From NCBI RefSeq assembly GCF_014655295.1, contig NZ_BNBI01000009.1:124001-188000 (forward strand): DNA of 64,000 nucleotides, read 5' to 3'. Origin of the DNA: Streptomyces fumanus (GTDB taxonomy: Bacteria > Actinomycetota > Actinomycetes > Streptomycetales > Streptomycetaceae). Below, piece by piece: positions 23,545 to 31,553 of this stretch (its first letter is position 1; each line of letters opens with the position of its first letter). A program made the translations under genes and the position numbers. A model generated the notes under the pieces. The model saw only the letters and a list, made by a program, of their open reading frames with translations. It did not search any database and had not been told where the DNA came from.

Positions 23545-24834
23545 ATGACTCCCGCCGATACCGGGGCGCCCACCGCCGTGGGCGCCGCCGCCTCCGATGC
23601 CCCTGAAGTCCCCGACACGGCCGACGCGCGGGTGGCCCCCGGCGGTCCCGGGTACCGCCGGATGAGCTTCGCGCTGTTCCTCGCGGGCGTGGCGACCTTC
23701 GCGCTGCTGTACTCGACGCAGGCCCTGCTGCCGCTGATCTCCGGCGACCTGGGCGTGACGGCGGGCGACGCGAGCTGGACGGTGGCCGCCGCGACCGGTG
23801 GCCTGGCCCTGTTCGTGCTGCCGATGAGCGCCCTGTCGGAGCGGTACGGGCGGCGTACGGTCATGACGGCGTCGCTGGCGGTGGCGGTGACCGTGGGGCT
23901 GCTGGTGCCGTTCGCGCCCTCGCTGCCGGTGCTGGTGGCGCTGCGCGCGGTGCAGGGCGCGGCGCTGGCCGGGCTGCCGGCCTCGGCGACCGCCTACCTC
24001 GCGGAGGAGGTCACCCCGAAGGCGCTGGTCACCGCGATCGGCCTGTTCGTGGCGGGCAACAGCGTCGGCGGGATGAGCGGCCGGGTCATCACCGGCTGGG
24101 TCGCGCAGGAGTGGGGCTGGCGGGTGGCCGTCGGGGTGATCGGCGTGGTCGCGGTGGGCTGCGCGGTGGCGTTCCGGCTGCTGCTGCCGAGGCCGCGGCA
24201 CTTCACGCCCGGGTCGCTGCGCCCCCGGGTGCTCGCCCGGACCGTCCGCGCCCACCTGGCCGACCCGCTGCTGCGCCGCCTGTACGCGATCGGCGCGCTG
24301 TTCATGACGGTGTTCGGCGGCGTCTACACGGTGATCGGCTACCGGCTGACCGGGGCCCCGTTCGCCCTGCCGCAGGGCATCGTCGGCTCCATCTTCCTGG
24401 TGTACCTGGTGGGCACGGTCTCCGCGTCCACGGCCGGACGGCTGGTCGGGCAACTGGGGCGGCGCGGGGCGCTGTACCTGGCGGGCGGCACCACGGCGGC
24501 CGGGCTGCTGCTGTCGCTGGCGGACTCGCTGCCGCTGGTGCTGCTGGGCCTGGTGCTGATCACGGCCGGGTTCTTCGCGGGGCACGCGGTGGCCTCCTCG
24601 GCGGTCAGCCGGACCGCCACGCACGGCCGGGCGCAGGCGTCGGCGCTGTACCAGTCGGCGTACTACATCGGCTCCAGCGCCGGCAGCACGGTCGGCGCGA
24701 CCGCCTTCCACGCCGGGGGCTGGGGCGGGACCGTCGGGGTCGGGCTGCTGGCGGTGCTGGGCGTCGTGTCGATCACGCTGCTGGGCACCCGGGCCGCCCG
24801 CCGGGGGGCCGCGGCGGCCTCCGTACCGGCCTGA
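23545..24834 (+). CDS. MFS transporter, Bcr/YnfM-like
   Basis: A 429-residue major facilitator with about 12 hydrophobic segments after a soluble N-terminus of about 38 residues. The loop 2-3 motif LSERYGRRTVMT marks the superfamily. It resembles the YnfM/AraJ-like group of arabinose- or drug-type effluxers (LLYSTQALLPLISGDLGVTAGDASWTV is typical). The substrate is unknown. The divergent LysR gene probably controls it. The long minus-strand frames opposite it are shadows. Confidence 0.88.
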   Translation: MTPADTGAPTAVGAAASDAPEVPDTADARVAPGGPGYRRMSFALFLAGVATFALLYSTQALLPLISGDLGVTAGDASWTVAAATGGLALFVLPMSALSERYGRRTVMTASLAVAVTVGLLVPFAPSLPVLVALRAVQGAALAGLPASATAYLAEEVTPKALVTAIGLFVAGNSVGGMSGRVITGWVAQEWGWRVAVGVIGVVAVGCAVAFRLLLPRPRHFTPGSLRPRVLARTVRAHLADPLLRRLYAIGALFMTVFGGVYTVIGYRLTGAPFALPQGIVGSIFLVYLVGTVSASTAGRLVGQLGRRGALYLAGGTTAAGLLLSLADSLPLVLLGLVLITAGFFAGHAVASSAVSRTATHGRAQASALYQSAYYIGSSAGSTVGATAFHAGGWGGTVGVGLLAVLGVVSITLLGTRAARRGAAAASVPA

Positions 24835-24954
24835 GCACCCCCTCCCATCTGCGCGTCCACCCGGTTGCCGGGCCGTTGTCAGTGCGCTGCGGTAGCTTCC
24901 GAAGTGCGAGGCGCGACCACGCGCGCGACCGACGGCCACAGGGGTGGGTGGACG

Positions 24955-25968
24955 ATGACGGACGGCACGGCGACGGCGGAGCTGGACTCCGCGCTGGAGA
25001 AGCACCGGGTCGAGCTGACCGGGTACTGCTACCGGATGCTCGGCTCCTCCTTCGAGGCCGAGGACGCGGTGCAGGACACCCTGGTCCGCGCCTGGCGGAG
25101 CTACGAGAAGTTCGAGGGCCGGTCCAGTCTGCGCTCCTGGCTCTACCGCATCGCGACCAACGTCTGCCTGGACATGCTCTCGGCGGGCAACAAGCGGGCC
25201 CGGCCGATGGACCTGACCGAGTCGACACCGCTGGCCCAGGCCGCCCTCTCCCCCCGTCCGGACCACACCTGGCTGGAACCGATGCCCGACGCCCGCGTGC
25301 TGCCCACCACCGAGGACCCGGCGGAGGCCGCGATCGCCAAGGAGTCGGTGCGGCTCGCCTTCATGGCCGCCCTCCAGCAACTGCCGCCCCGGCAGCGGGC
25401 GGTGCTGATCCTGCGCGAGGTGCTGGCCTGGCGGGCCAGCGAGGTCGCCGAGCTGCTGGGCACCTCGGTGGCGTCGGTGAACAGCGCCCTGCAGCGGGCC
25501 CGCGCCACCCTCGCCGAGCGCGCGGACCAGGACCGGGCCGGGGCGGTCTCGGACCCGCTGGACGAACAGCAGCAAAGACTCCTGGAGCGGTACGTCGCGG
25601 CCTTCGAGGGCTACGACATGACGGCCCTGACCGCGCTGCTGCACGAGGACGCGGTCATGACGATGCCGCCGTTCGACCTGTGGCTGGCCGGAGCCTCGGA
25701 CATCACCGGGTTCATGACGACGCTCGGCGCGTCCTGCGCGGGCTCCCGGCTGCTGCCCACCCGGGCCAACGGGCTGCCGGCCTTCGCGCACTACAAGCCG
25801 GACCCGGAGGCGGGCGGCTTCACGCCCTGGGCGATCCAGGTGCTGGAGATCTCAGCCGGCCGGATCACCGGATTCCACTGCTTCCTCGACACCAAGCGGT
25901 GGTTCCCGCTTTTCGGGCTGCCGCTCCACCTCGATGGGGAGCCCGACCAGGTCGAGGAGGGCGCGTAG
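24955..25968 (+). CDS. ECF sigma factor with C-terminal SnoaL-like domain (SigG/SigJ type)
   Basis: A 337-residue sigma factor. Region 2 is ELTGYCYRMLGSSFEAEDAVQDTLVRAWRSYEKFEG and region 4 LPPRQRAVLILREVLAWRASEVAELLGTSVASVNSALQRAR. The last 120 residues (LLERYVAAFEGYDMTALTALLHEDAVMTMPP to ITGFHCFLDTKRWFPLFGLP) form a SnoaL/NTF2-like domain, as in mycobacterial SigG and SigJ, where this domain replaces a separate anti-sigma factor. GGGTGG-type sequence lies just upstream of the ATG at 24955. Its last 117 bases overlap the convergent STAS gene. Confidence 0.88.
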   Translation: MTDGTATAELDSALEKHRVELTGYCYRMLGSSFEAEDAVQDTLVRAWRSYEKFEGRSSLRSWLYRIATNVCLDMLSAGNKRARPMDLTESTPLAQAALSPRPDHTWLEPMPDARVLPTTEDPAEAAIAKESVRLAFMAALQQLPPRQRAVLILREVLAWRASEVAELLGTSVASVNSALQRARATLAERADQDRAGAVSDPLDEQQQRLLERYVAAFEGYDMTALTALLHEDAVMTMPPFDLWLAGASDITGFMTTLGASCAGSRLLPTRANGLPAFAHYKPDPEAGGFTPWAIQVLEISAGRITGFHCFLDTKRWFPLFGLPLHLDGEPDQVEEGA

Positions 25969-26244
25969 GGCGGGCCCGGGGGCGCGCAGCCGGATCAGGC
26001 CGCCGGCCCGCCGGGCGGTGAGCTGGAGCCTGGCCAGCAGCTCGACCGTCTCCAGCCCCGGCGGTCCCGGTCCCAGCCCGCCGGCGTCGCAGATCACGAC
26101 CCCGGTCCCGGTCCTCTCCAGCAGCCCGCGCAGCTCGTCGCAGAGCCGGGGCGTCTCCTCTCGGGAGACACGCCCCGGCAGCACGAGTACGGCGGGTGTC
26201 ACGGCATCCACGTCCGGTAGACCGGGCGCGGGCGCGGAACTCAT
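25852..26244 (-). CDS. STAS-domain protein
   Basis: A 130-residue protein with an anti-sigma-factor-antagonist/STAS-like fold: TPAVLVLPGRVSREETPRLCDELRGLL, then VVICDAGGLGPGPPGLETVELLARLQLTARRAGGLIRL and LRALLDLVGL. The position where SpoIIAA-type proteins carry the phosphoserine reads DAGGLGPG, with no serine, so control by phosphorylation is unlikely. The 3' end overlaps the sigma factor gene on the other strand by 117 bases. The two sit together and may be functionally linked, but this is not shown. Confidence 0.65.
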   Translation of the reverse strand: MSSAPAPGLPDVDAVTPAVLVLPGRVSREETPRLCDELRGLLERTGTGVVICDAGGLGPGPPGLETVELLARLQLTARRAGGLIRLRAPGPALRALLDLVGLPIEVERQPEKREPPLGVEEAVESGDPAG

Positions 26245-26357
26245 CGTCCCGGACGGAATTGACCTGCGCGGGCCCCGCGCCCGAGGGTTTGCTGCATGTG
26301 CCACGCATCTCCTCCCGCCGTGCCGTCCGACGCCGTTCCCGCCGCCCGGGAGGTGCC

Positions 26358-26732
26358 GTGCAGGGGGTGCTGACCGGCTTCGCGGTGATCGCCGTCGTCA
26401 TCGGCGTGGGCTTTCTGCTCGGCCGGGGCGGTCACCTCGGGGAGCACGGGCGGGAGGTGCTGACCCGGCTCGCCTTCCACGTGGCCTTCGCCGTCGCCGC
26501 GACCGGGCTGCGGGTGCCCGCCCCGGTCCTGGACCCGTTGACGCTGATCGGCAACATGTCCGTACCCGCCGTCCTGCCGGCCTTCGGCATCTCGCTGTGC
26601 GGGAGCAGCATGCCGCCGCGGGGCGCGGACCGCGGGCCGGTGCTGCTCGCGGTCGCCCTGAAGGCGGTGGGCCAGCCCGCGGTGGCCCGGGACGCCGTCC
26701 TGGTGTCGACGGTGGTGGCGGTGCTGGGCTGA
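26358..26732 (+). pseudogene. Remnant of an AEC (auxin efflux carrier-type) transporter
   Basis: An open frame of 124 residues that looks like three pieces of a roughly 310-residue AEC transporter joined in frame. The start VQGVLTGFAVIAVVIGVGFLLGR with HGREVLTRLAFHV matches the N-terminal helix of AEC proteins. It then jumps to late helices, PVLDPLTLIGNMSVPAVLPAFGISLCGSSMPPRG and VLLAVALKAVGQP, and again to the last helix, RDAVLVSTVVAVLG. Two large internal deletions are inferred. The ribosome site GGGAGG before GTG 26358 survives. It cannot make a full carrier. An alternative is a small novel membrane protein, which I think less likely. Confidence 0.65.
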
Positions 26733-26768
26733 GTCGGCCGTCGCCGGGGCGGGTGCCGGCTGCGGTGG

Positions 26769-27332
26769 CTACTGCCGGGTGAGTCCGGCCGGGTCGATCG
26801 AGACGGGGAACGGGACGTCCAGCCGGGTCGTCGTGCCCGCGAGAGCGGTGGTCCGCTCCACGTACCGGCCGCCTTCCAGGTCGTACGCGACGAGCATGGG
26901 GGCGGGGTCGAACTCCAGGCGCCAGAAGTGCGGGATGGCGGCCCCCGCGTACAGCATGGGCTTGACCTTGCGGTCCATCATGCTGTTGCCCGGAGAGACG
27001 AGTTCGACCACGAGCCGCACGCCTTCGGCGTCCACGCTGACGCCGTCCGTGGCGGTGGCGCCGGCGTCGGTCACCACGAGATCGGGGACCACCAGGCCGG
27101 ACGGCAGGATGACGTTGACGGTCTCCAGGATCTCTACCGGCGCGCCGACGGCCTGGGCAGCCGCTTCCAGGGCGACGTGCAGACGATACGAGGCCCGCTG
27201 GTGCCGGATGCCCGGCGCGGGGGACATCACGAGGGACTCCCCCAGCAGCTCATAGCGAGTCGTGCGGTCCTCGGGCAGGGACAGGACGTCGGCGACGGTC
27301 CAAGGCCCGTTGTGATCACAGGCAAGGCTCAT
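26769..27332 (-). CDS. Uma2-family (DUF820) restriction-endonuclease-fold protein
   Basis: A 187-residue protein with a PD-(D/E)XK-like layout: RYELLGESLVMSPAPGIRHQRASYRLHVAL (the E of the first strand and helix), VVPDLVVTDAG (D), GVRLVVELVSPGNSMMDRKVKPMLYAGAAIPHFWRLEF (E-L-V-S and K-x-x-x-Y). This is the standard Uma2 pattern. Such proteins are abundant in Streptomyces and cyanobacteria and have no proven target. CAGGGAGG precedes the ATG at 27332. Confidence 0.85.
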   Translation of the reverse strand: MSLACDHNGPWTVADVLSLPEDRTTRYELLGESLVMSPAPGIRHQRASYRLHVALEAAAQAVGAPVEILETVNVILPSGLVVPDLVVTDAGATATDGVSVDAEGVRLVVELVSPGNSMMDRKVKPMLYAGAAIPHFWRLEFDPAPMLVAYDLEGGRYVERTTALAGTTTRLDVPFPVSIDPAGLTRQ

Positions 27333-27424
27333 GCCCTCTCACCTCCCTGTCCGACCTCCAGGCCCCGGTGGGGCCTCGCTGGGCGCTACTCGACCAGCAT
27401 ACGGACGCTCCCACGACAGCACAC

Positions 27425-27460
27425 CGAACGGGACCGGCGCGGGTCCACCGGTCCCGTTCG
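27425..27460 (-). terminator. Terminator of the nucleoside transport/salvage operon
   Basis: Perfect 13-bp stem CGAACGGGACCGG (27425-27437) / CCGGTCCCGTTCG (27448-27460), 22 bases beyond the thymidine phosphorylase stop at 27482. Confidence 0.8.
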
Positions 27461-27481
27461 TCCGATCGGGTGATCGGCGGC

Positions 27482-28765
27482 TCAGGCGATGCGCTCCAGG
27501 ACCACCGGCGAGGCGCTGTACTCCGTGCCCGGGGCGGCGATGTCGTACGAGCCCGCCACCGCCTCCAGGGCGTATGCGAAGCGCTCCGGCGTGTCCGTGT
27601 GCAGGGTCAGCAGGGGCTGGCCCGCGGTGACCTCGTCGCCGGGCTTGGCGTGCAGTTCGACGCCGGCCGCCGCCTGCACCGGGTCCTCCTTGCGGGCCCG
27701 GCCCGCGCCCAGGCGCCAGGCGGCGACGCCGATGCCGTAGGCGTCCAGCCGGGTCAGGACGCCGGTGGCGTCCGCCGTCACCACGTGCTGTTCCCTCGAC
27801 GTGGGCAGGGGCGCGTCCGGGTCGCCGCCCTGGGCGGCGATCATGCGGCGCCAGACGTCCATCGCGGAGCCGTCGGCCAGCGCCTTGGCCGGGTCGGCGT
27901 CGGTCAGGCCCGCCGCGTCGAGCATCTCGCGGGCCAGCGCGAGGGTCAGCTCCACCACGTCCGCCGGGCCGCCACCGGCGAGGACCTCGACGGACTCGCG
28001 GACCTCCAGGGCGTTGCCCGCGGTCAGGCCGAGCGGGGTGGACATGTCGGTGAGCAGCGCGACCGTCTTCACGCCGTGGTCGGTGCCGAGGCCGACCATC
28101 GTGGACGCCAGTTCGCGGGCGTCCTCCACCGTCTTCATGAAGGCGCCGCTGCCCGCCTTCACGTCCAGCACCAGGGAACCGGTGCCCTCCGCGATCTTCT
28201 TGGACATGATCGAGGAGGCGATCAGCGGGATCGCCTCGACCGTGCCGGTCACGTCGCGCAGCGCGTACAGCTTCTTGTCGGCCGGGGCCAGGCCGTCACC
28301 GGCCGCGCAGATCACCGCGCCGGTGGTGTCCAGGACCTCCAGCATCTCCGCGTTGGAGAGCAGCGCCCGCCAGCCGGGGATGGACTCCAGCTTGTCCAGG
28401 GTGCCACCGGTGTGGCCGAGGCCCCGGCCGCTGAGCTGCGGGACCGCGGCCCCGCAGGCCGCGACCAGGGGCGCCAGCGGCAGGGTGATCTTGTCGCCGA
28501 CGCCGCCCGTGGAGTGCTTGTCGGCGGTCGGGCGGGACAGCGCGGAGAAGTCCATCCGCTCGCCGGAGGCGATCATCGCGGCGGTCCAGCGGGCGATCTC
28601 CCGGCGGTTCATGCCGTTGAGCAGGATGGCCATCGCCAGCGCCGACATCTGCTCGTCGGCCACCTCCGCGCGGGTGTACGCGTCGATGACCCAGTCGATC
28701 TGCTCGTCGCTGAGTTCGCCGCGGTCCCGCTTGGTGCGGATGACGGAGATGACGTCCATGGCCAT
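27482..28765 (-). CDS. deoA: Thymidine phosphorylase
   Basis: Pyrimidine nucleoside phosphorylase of 427 residues. It splits thymidine and deoxyuridine to base and deoxyribose-1-phosphate. The signature SGRGLGHTGGTLDKLESIPG, the phosphate loop KHSTGGVGDK and LDVKAGSGAFMKT are all present. The C-terminal domain GIGVAAWRLGAGRARKEDPVQAAAGVELHAKPGDEV follows. It is the last gene of a five-gene minus-strand operon, 12 bases after cytidine deaminase. The ATG at 28759 (second Met) is an equally good start. Confidence 0.95.
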   Translation of the reverse strand: MAMDVISVIRTKRDRGELSDEQIDWVIDAYTRAEVADEQMSALAMAILLNGMNRREIARWTAAMIASGERMDFSALSRPTADKHSTGGVGDKITLPLAPLVAACGAAVPQLSGRGLGHTGGTLDKLESIPGWRALLSNAEMLEVLDTTGAVICAAGDGLAPADKKLYALRDVTGTVEAIPLIASSIMSKKIAEGTGSLVLDVKAGSGAFMKTVEDARELASTMVGLGTDHGVKTVALLTDMSTPLGLTAGNALEVRESVEVLAGGGPADVVELTLALAREMLDAAGLTDADPAKALADGSAMDVWRRMIAAQGGDPDAPLPTSREQHVVTADATGVLTRLDAYGIGVAAWRLGAGRARKEDPVQAAAGVELHAKPGDEVTAGQPLLTLHTDTPERFAYALEAVAGSYDIAAPGTEYSASPVVLERIA

Positions 28766-28777
28766 GACGGGCGTTCC

Positions 28778-29170
28778 TTACTTGGTGAGGTGGTCGGGGC
28801 CGAAAGCCTGCGGGAGCATCCGGGACAGCGGCAGGATGCCCTCCGGGGTCTCCAGGAGCAGGTCCGGGCCGCCGAACTCGTACAGCAACTGCCGGCAGCG
28901 GCCGCACGGGACGAGGATCTCGCCCCGGCCGTCGACGCAGGTGAAGTGGGTCAGCCGGCCGCCGCCGGTGGCCTGCAACTGGGAGACCAGGCCGCACTCG
29001 GCGCACAGGCCCAGGCCGTAGCTGGCGTTCTCCACGTTGCAGCCGGTGACCGTGCGGCCGTCGTCCACCAGGGCGGCGACCCCGACCGGGTAGCCGGAGT
29101 AGGGGGCGTACGCCCGGGACATCGCGTCCCGGGCCGCCGCGCGCAGCGACTCCCAGTCGGCGCCGCTCAC
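28778..29170 (-). CDS. cdd: Cytidine deaminase
   Basis: Homotetrameric-type zinc deaminase of 130 residues converting (deoxy)cytidine to (deoxy)uridine. The start GTG 29170 overlaps the permease stop by GTGA. Substrate and zinc motifs: GYPVGVAALVDDGRTVTGCNVENASYGLGLCAECG with the first zinc Cys in CAE, and ILVPCGRCRQLL with the other two. The product feeds the thymidine phosphorylase encoded just downstream. Confidence 0.95.
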   Translation of the reverse strand: MSGADWESLRAAARDAMSRAYAPYSGYPVGVAALVDDGRTVTGCNVENASYGLGLCAECGLVSQLQATGGGRLTHFTCVDGRGEILVPCGRCRQLLYEFGGPDLLLETPEGILPLSRMLPQAFGPDHLTK

Positions 29171-30432
29171 TTGCCCTGCCCCTTCCGGTACGGCATGCCG
29201 TCCGCCTTCGGCATCCGCAGCCGCTGCGCGGAGAGCGCGAGGACGATCAGGGTGATGACGTACGGCGTGGCGGAGACGACCTGGTTGGGGACCTCGTTGG
29301 TGCCCGCGTACCAGGCGAACACCAGCGCGCCGACGACCAGGGTGATCACGGCCTTGACGTACTTCCTGCGGACCGCCAGCCAGATCGCGCCCGCCAGCAG
29401 CAGCAGCGCGCCGAGCAGCAGCAGGGCGTGCACGTTGGCCGAGCCGCCGCGCAGGTTGAGGCTGTCGGTGTAGCCGAACAGGCCGGCGCCGATGGCGAGG
29501 CCGCCCGGCATCCAGTTGCCGAAGATCATCGCCGCGAGGCCGATGTAGCCGCGGCCGCTGGTCTGGCCCTCCAGGTAGAAGGGGTTGGCGACGATGGACA
29601 GGAAGGCGCCGCCGAGCCCGGCGAGCCCGCCGGAGATGATCACCGCGAGGTACTTGTACTTGTAGACGTTGACGCCGAGGGACTCGGCGGCGACCGGGTT
29701 CTCGCCGCAGGAGCGCAGCCGCAGGCCGAACGGGGTGCGCCACAGGATCCACCAGGTCGCGGGGATCAGGGCGACGGCGATCAGGGTGAGCCAGGAGACG
29801 TCGGTGACCAGGCCGCCGAGGAGTCCGGCGATGTCCGAGACGAGGAACCAGCCGTGCTCGTTGAGGGACTTCAGTCCGTCGGACAGCCCGGGGACGGTGA
29901 AGTGGCCGAGGGAGTCGACCGGCGGGGACTGCTTGGCGGAGCCGCCCTGGTGGCCCTCGAAGGCGAGCGGCGCGAGGTAGCGGGTGGCGCCGAGGGCGAG
30001 GATGTTGAGGGCGACGCCGGAGACGATGTGGTTGACGTTGAAGGTGACCGTCACGATGGCGTGCAGCAGACCGCCGAGCGCGCCGCCGGCGATCCCGACC
30101 AGGACGCCGATCCAGGGGCCCCACTGGAAGCCGGCCCAGGCACCGAACCAGGTGCCGAGGATCAGCATGCCCTCCAGGCCGATGTTGACCACGCCCGCCC
30201 GCTCGGCCCACAGGCCGCCCAGGCCCGCCAGGCCGATCGGCACGGCGAGCTGGAGGGCGGTGGACATCTGGCTGACGTTGGTGATGCCGTCGGCGCCGGT
30301 GATGATGCGGACCAGCGAGGTCAGCGCCAGGGCTCCGGCGATGACCAGGAGCAGCACCGGCACGGACATGCGGCGGCCGGCGGGCGCCGCGGGCTGCAGC
30401 GTGGGCTGGTTGAGGTCGGTCGCGGTGGTCAT
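29167..30432 (-). CDS. Nucleoside ABC transporter, second permease
   Basis: A 421-residue integral membrane permease of the BPD_transp_2 (RbsC/YufQ) family, with about ten hydrophobic segments. GLGGLWAERAGVVNIGLEGMLILGTWFGAW is the family signature, together with FNVNHIVSGVALNILALGATRYL and GYIGLAAMIFGNWMPGG. It pairs with the permease encoded upstream, whose stop overlaps its start (ATGA). Compared with YufQ-type proteins it is about 100 residues long in excess, with an insert near FEGHQGGSAKQSPPVDSLGHF and an added tail (KADGMPYRKGQGK). Confidence 0.9.
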   Translation of the reverse strand: MTTATDLNQPTLQPAAPAGRRMSVPVLLLVIAGALALTSLVRIITGADGITNVSQMSTALQLAVPIGLAGLGGLWAERAGVVNIGLEGMLILGTWFGAWAGFQWGPWIGVLVGIAGGALGGLLHAIVTVTFNVNHIVSGVALNILALGATRYLAPLAFEGHQGGSAKQSPPVDSLGHFTVPGLSDGLKSLNEHGWFLVSDIAGLLGGLVTDVSWLTLIAVALIPATWWILWRTPFGLRLRSCGENPVAAESLGVNVYKYKYLAVIISGGLAGLGGAFLSIVANPFYLEGQTSGRGYIGLAAMIFGNWMPGGLAIGAGLFGYTDSLNLRGGSANVHALLLLGALLLLAGAIWLAVRRKYVKAVITLVVGALVFAWYAGTNEVPNQVVSATPYVITLIVLALSAQRLRMPKADGMPYRKGQGK

Positions 30433-31553
30433 CGGCCGGCCACCTCCTTCGTGGTGTTGTCGGTGGCGCCCAGGACGTGACCGGCGGCCAGTTCGGCGCC
30501 GACCCGGCGCTGCTGGCGGCGCAGGCCCCACTCGCGGACGGCCTCGTAGGAGACGACCACGGAGAGGACGATCAGGCCCTGCATGATGACCGCGATCTCC
30601 TTGTCGTAGCCGTGGAAGTCCAGCTCGGGGCTGGCCTTGTCGAGCCAGGCCCACAGCAGGGCGGCGAAGGCGATGCCGACGGGGCTGTTGCGGCCGAGCA
30701 GGGCGATGCCGATGCCGAGGAAGCCGATGCCGGTGGGGAAGTTGAGGCTGTAGGTGTGGGTGTCGCCGAGCAGGATGGGCAGGCCCGCGAGTCCGGCGAG
30801 GCCGCCGGAGATCAGCATGGCGGTGAGGACCATCCGCTTGGGGTCGACGCCGCTGGCCGCGGCGGCGGTCTCGGAGGCACCGGAGGCGCGCAGGTCGAAG
30901 CCGAAGCGGGTGCGGTTGAGGACGACCCAGTAGCCGATGCCGAGCAGCACCGCGAGGATCACCAGGCCGTAGACCTCGCCGGCCGCGCCCATGTCGATGC
31001 CGGGGACCCAGCCGGAGTCGTGCATCTCGCCGGTGGTGTTGTTGTTGCCGACCTTGACGCCGAACACGTCGGGCAGCCACAGGTAGCCGATGACGGCGGT
31101 GGCGATGGAGTTCAGCATGATCGTGGCGACCACCTCGCTGACCCCGCGGGTGATCTTCAGGACGCCGGCGATGCCGGACCAGAAGGCACCGGTGAGGACG
31201 GCGGTGAGCAGCAGCAGCGGGATCTGGAGGACCGCGGGGAGGTTCGCGTGGACGCCGACGATCGCGGCCATCATGGCGGCGAGCTGGTACTGGCCGTCGA
31301 CGCCGATGTTGAACAGGTTCATCCGGAAGCCGATGGCGACCGCCAGGGCGGCGATGTAGTACATCGACGCCTGGTTGACGATCAGGACCTGGATGTCGGA
31401 GAACCCGGCCTGCTCGAACATCAGGGCGAACGGTTCGACGGGGTTCTTGCCCGAGGCGATCAGGACGATCGCGCTGAGCACGAAGGCCACGGCGAGCGCG
31501 ATGACCGGTCCGGCCACCGCGAGGAGCACGCGCTCCTTGTCGAACTTCTTCAT
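30429..31553 (-). CDS. Nucleoside ABC transporter, first permease
   Basis: A 374-residue permease of the same family as its neighbour, of the YufP type. MKKFDKERVLLAVAGPVIAL starts a first helix. AIGFRMNLFNIGVDGQYQLAAMMAAIVGV is the signature segment, and VVATIMLNSIATAVIGYL with LNFPTGIGFLGIGIALLGRNSPVGIAFAALLWAWL are conserved. The start shares one base with the stop of the ATPase gene (TGATG). Together with the ATPase, the other permease and one or both BMP lipoproteins it should form a nucleoside importer. Confidence 0.92.
   Translation of the reverse strand: MKKFDKERVLLAVAGPVIALAVAFVLSAIVLIASGKNPVEPFALMFEQAGFSDIQVLIVNQASMYYIAALAVAIGFRMNLFNIGVDGQYQLAAMMAAIVGVHANLPAVLQIPLLLLTAVLTGAFWSGIAGVLKITRGVSEVVATIMLNSIATAVIGYLWLPDVFGVKVGNNNTTGEMHDSGWVPGIDMGAAGEVYGLVILAVLLGIGYWVVLNRTRFGFDLRASGASETAAAASGVDPKRMVLTAMLISGGLAGLAGLPILLGDTHTYSLNFPTGIGFLGIGIALLGRNSPVGIAFAALLWAWLDKASPELDFHGYDKEIAVIMQGLIVLSVVVSYEAVREWGLRRQQRRVGAELAAGHVLGATDNTTKEVAGR

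Noticed and set aside
24111..26021. 636-codon plus-strand frame spanning the MFS and sigma genes
   Set aside because: Runs out of frame through two well-supported genes and is repetitive.
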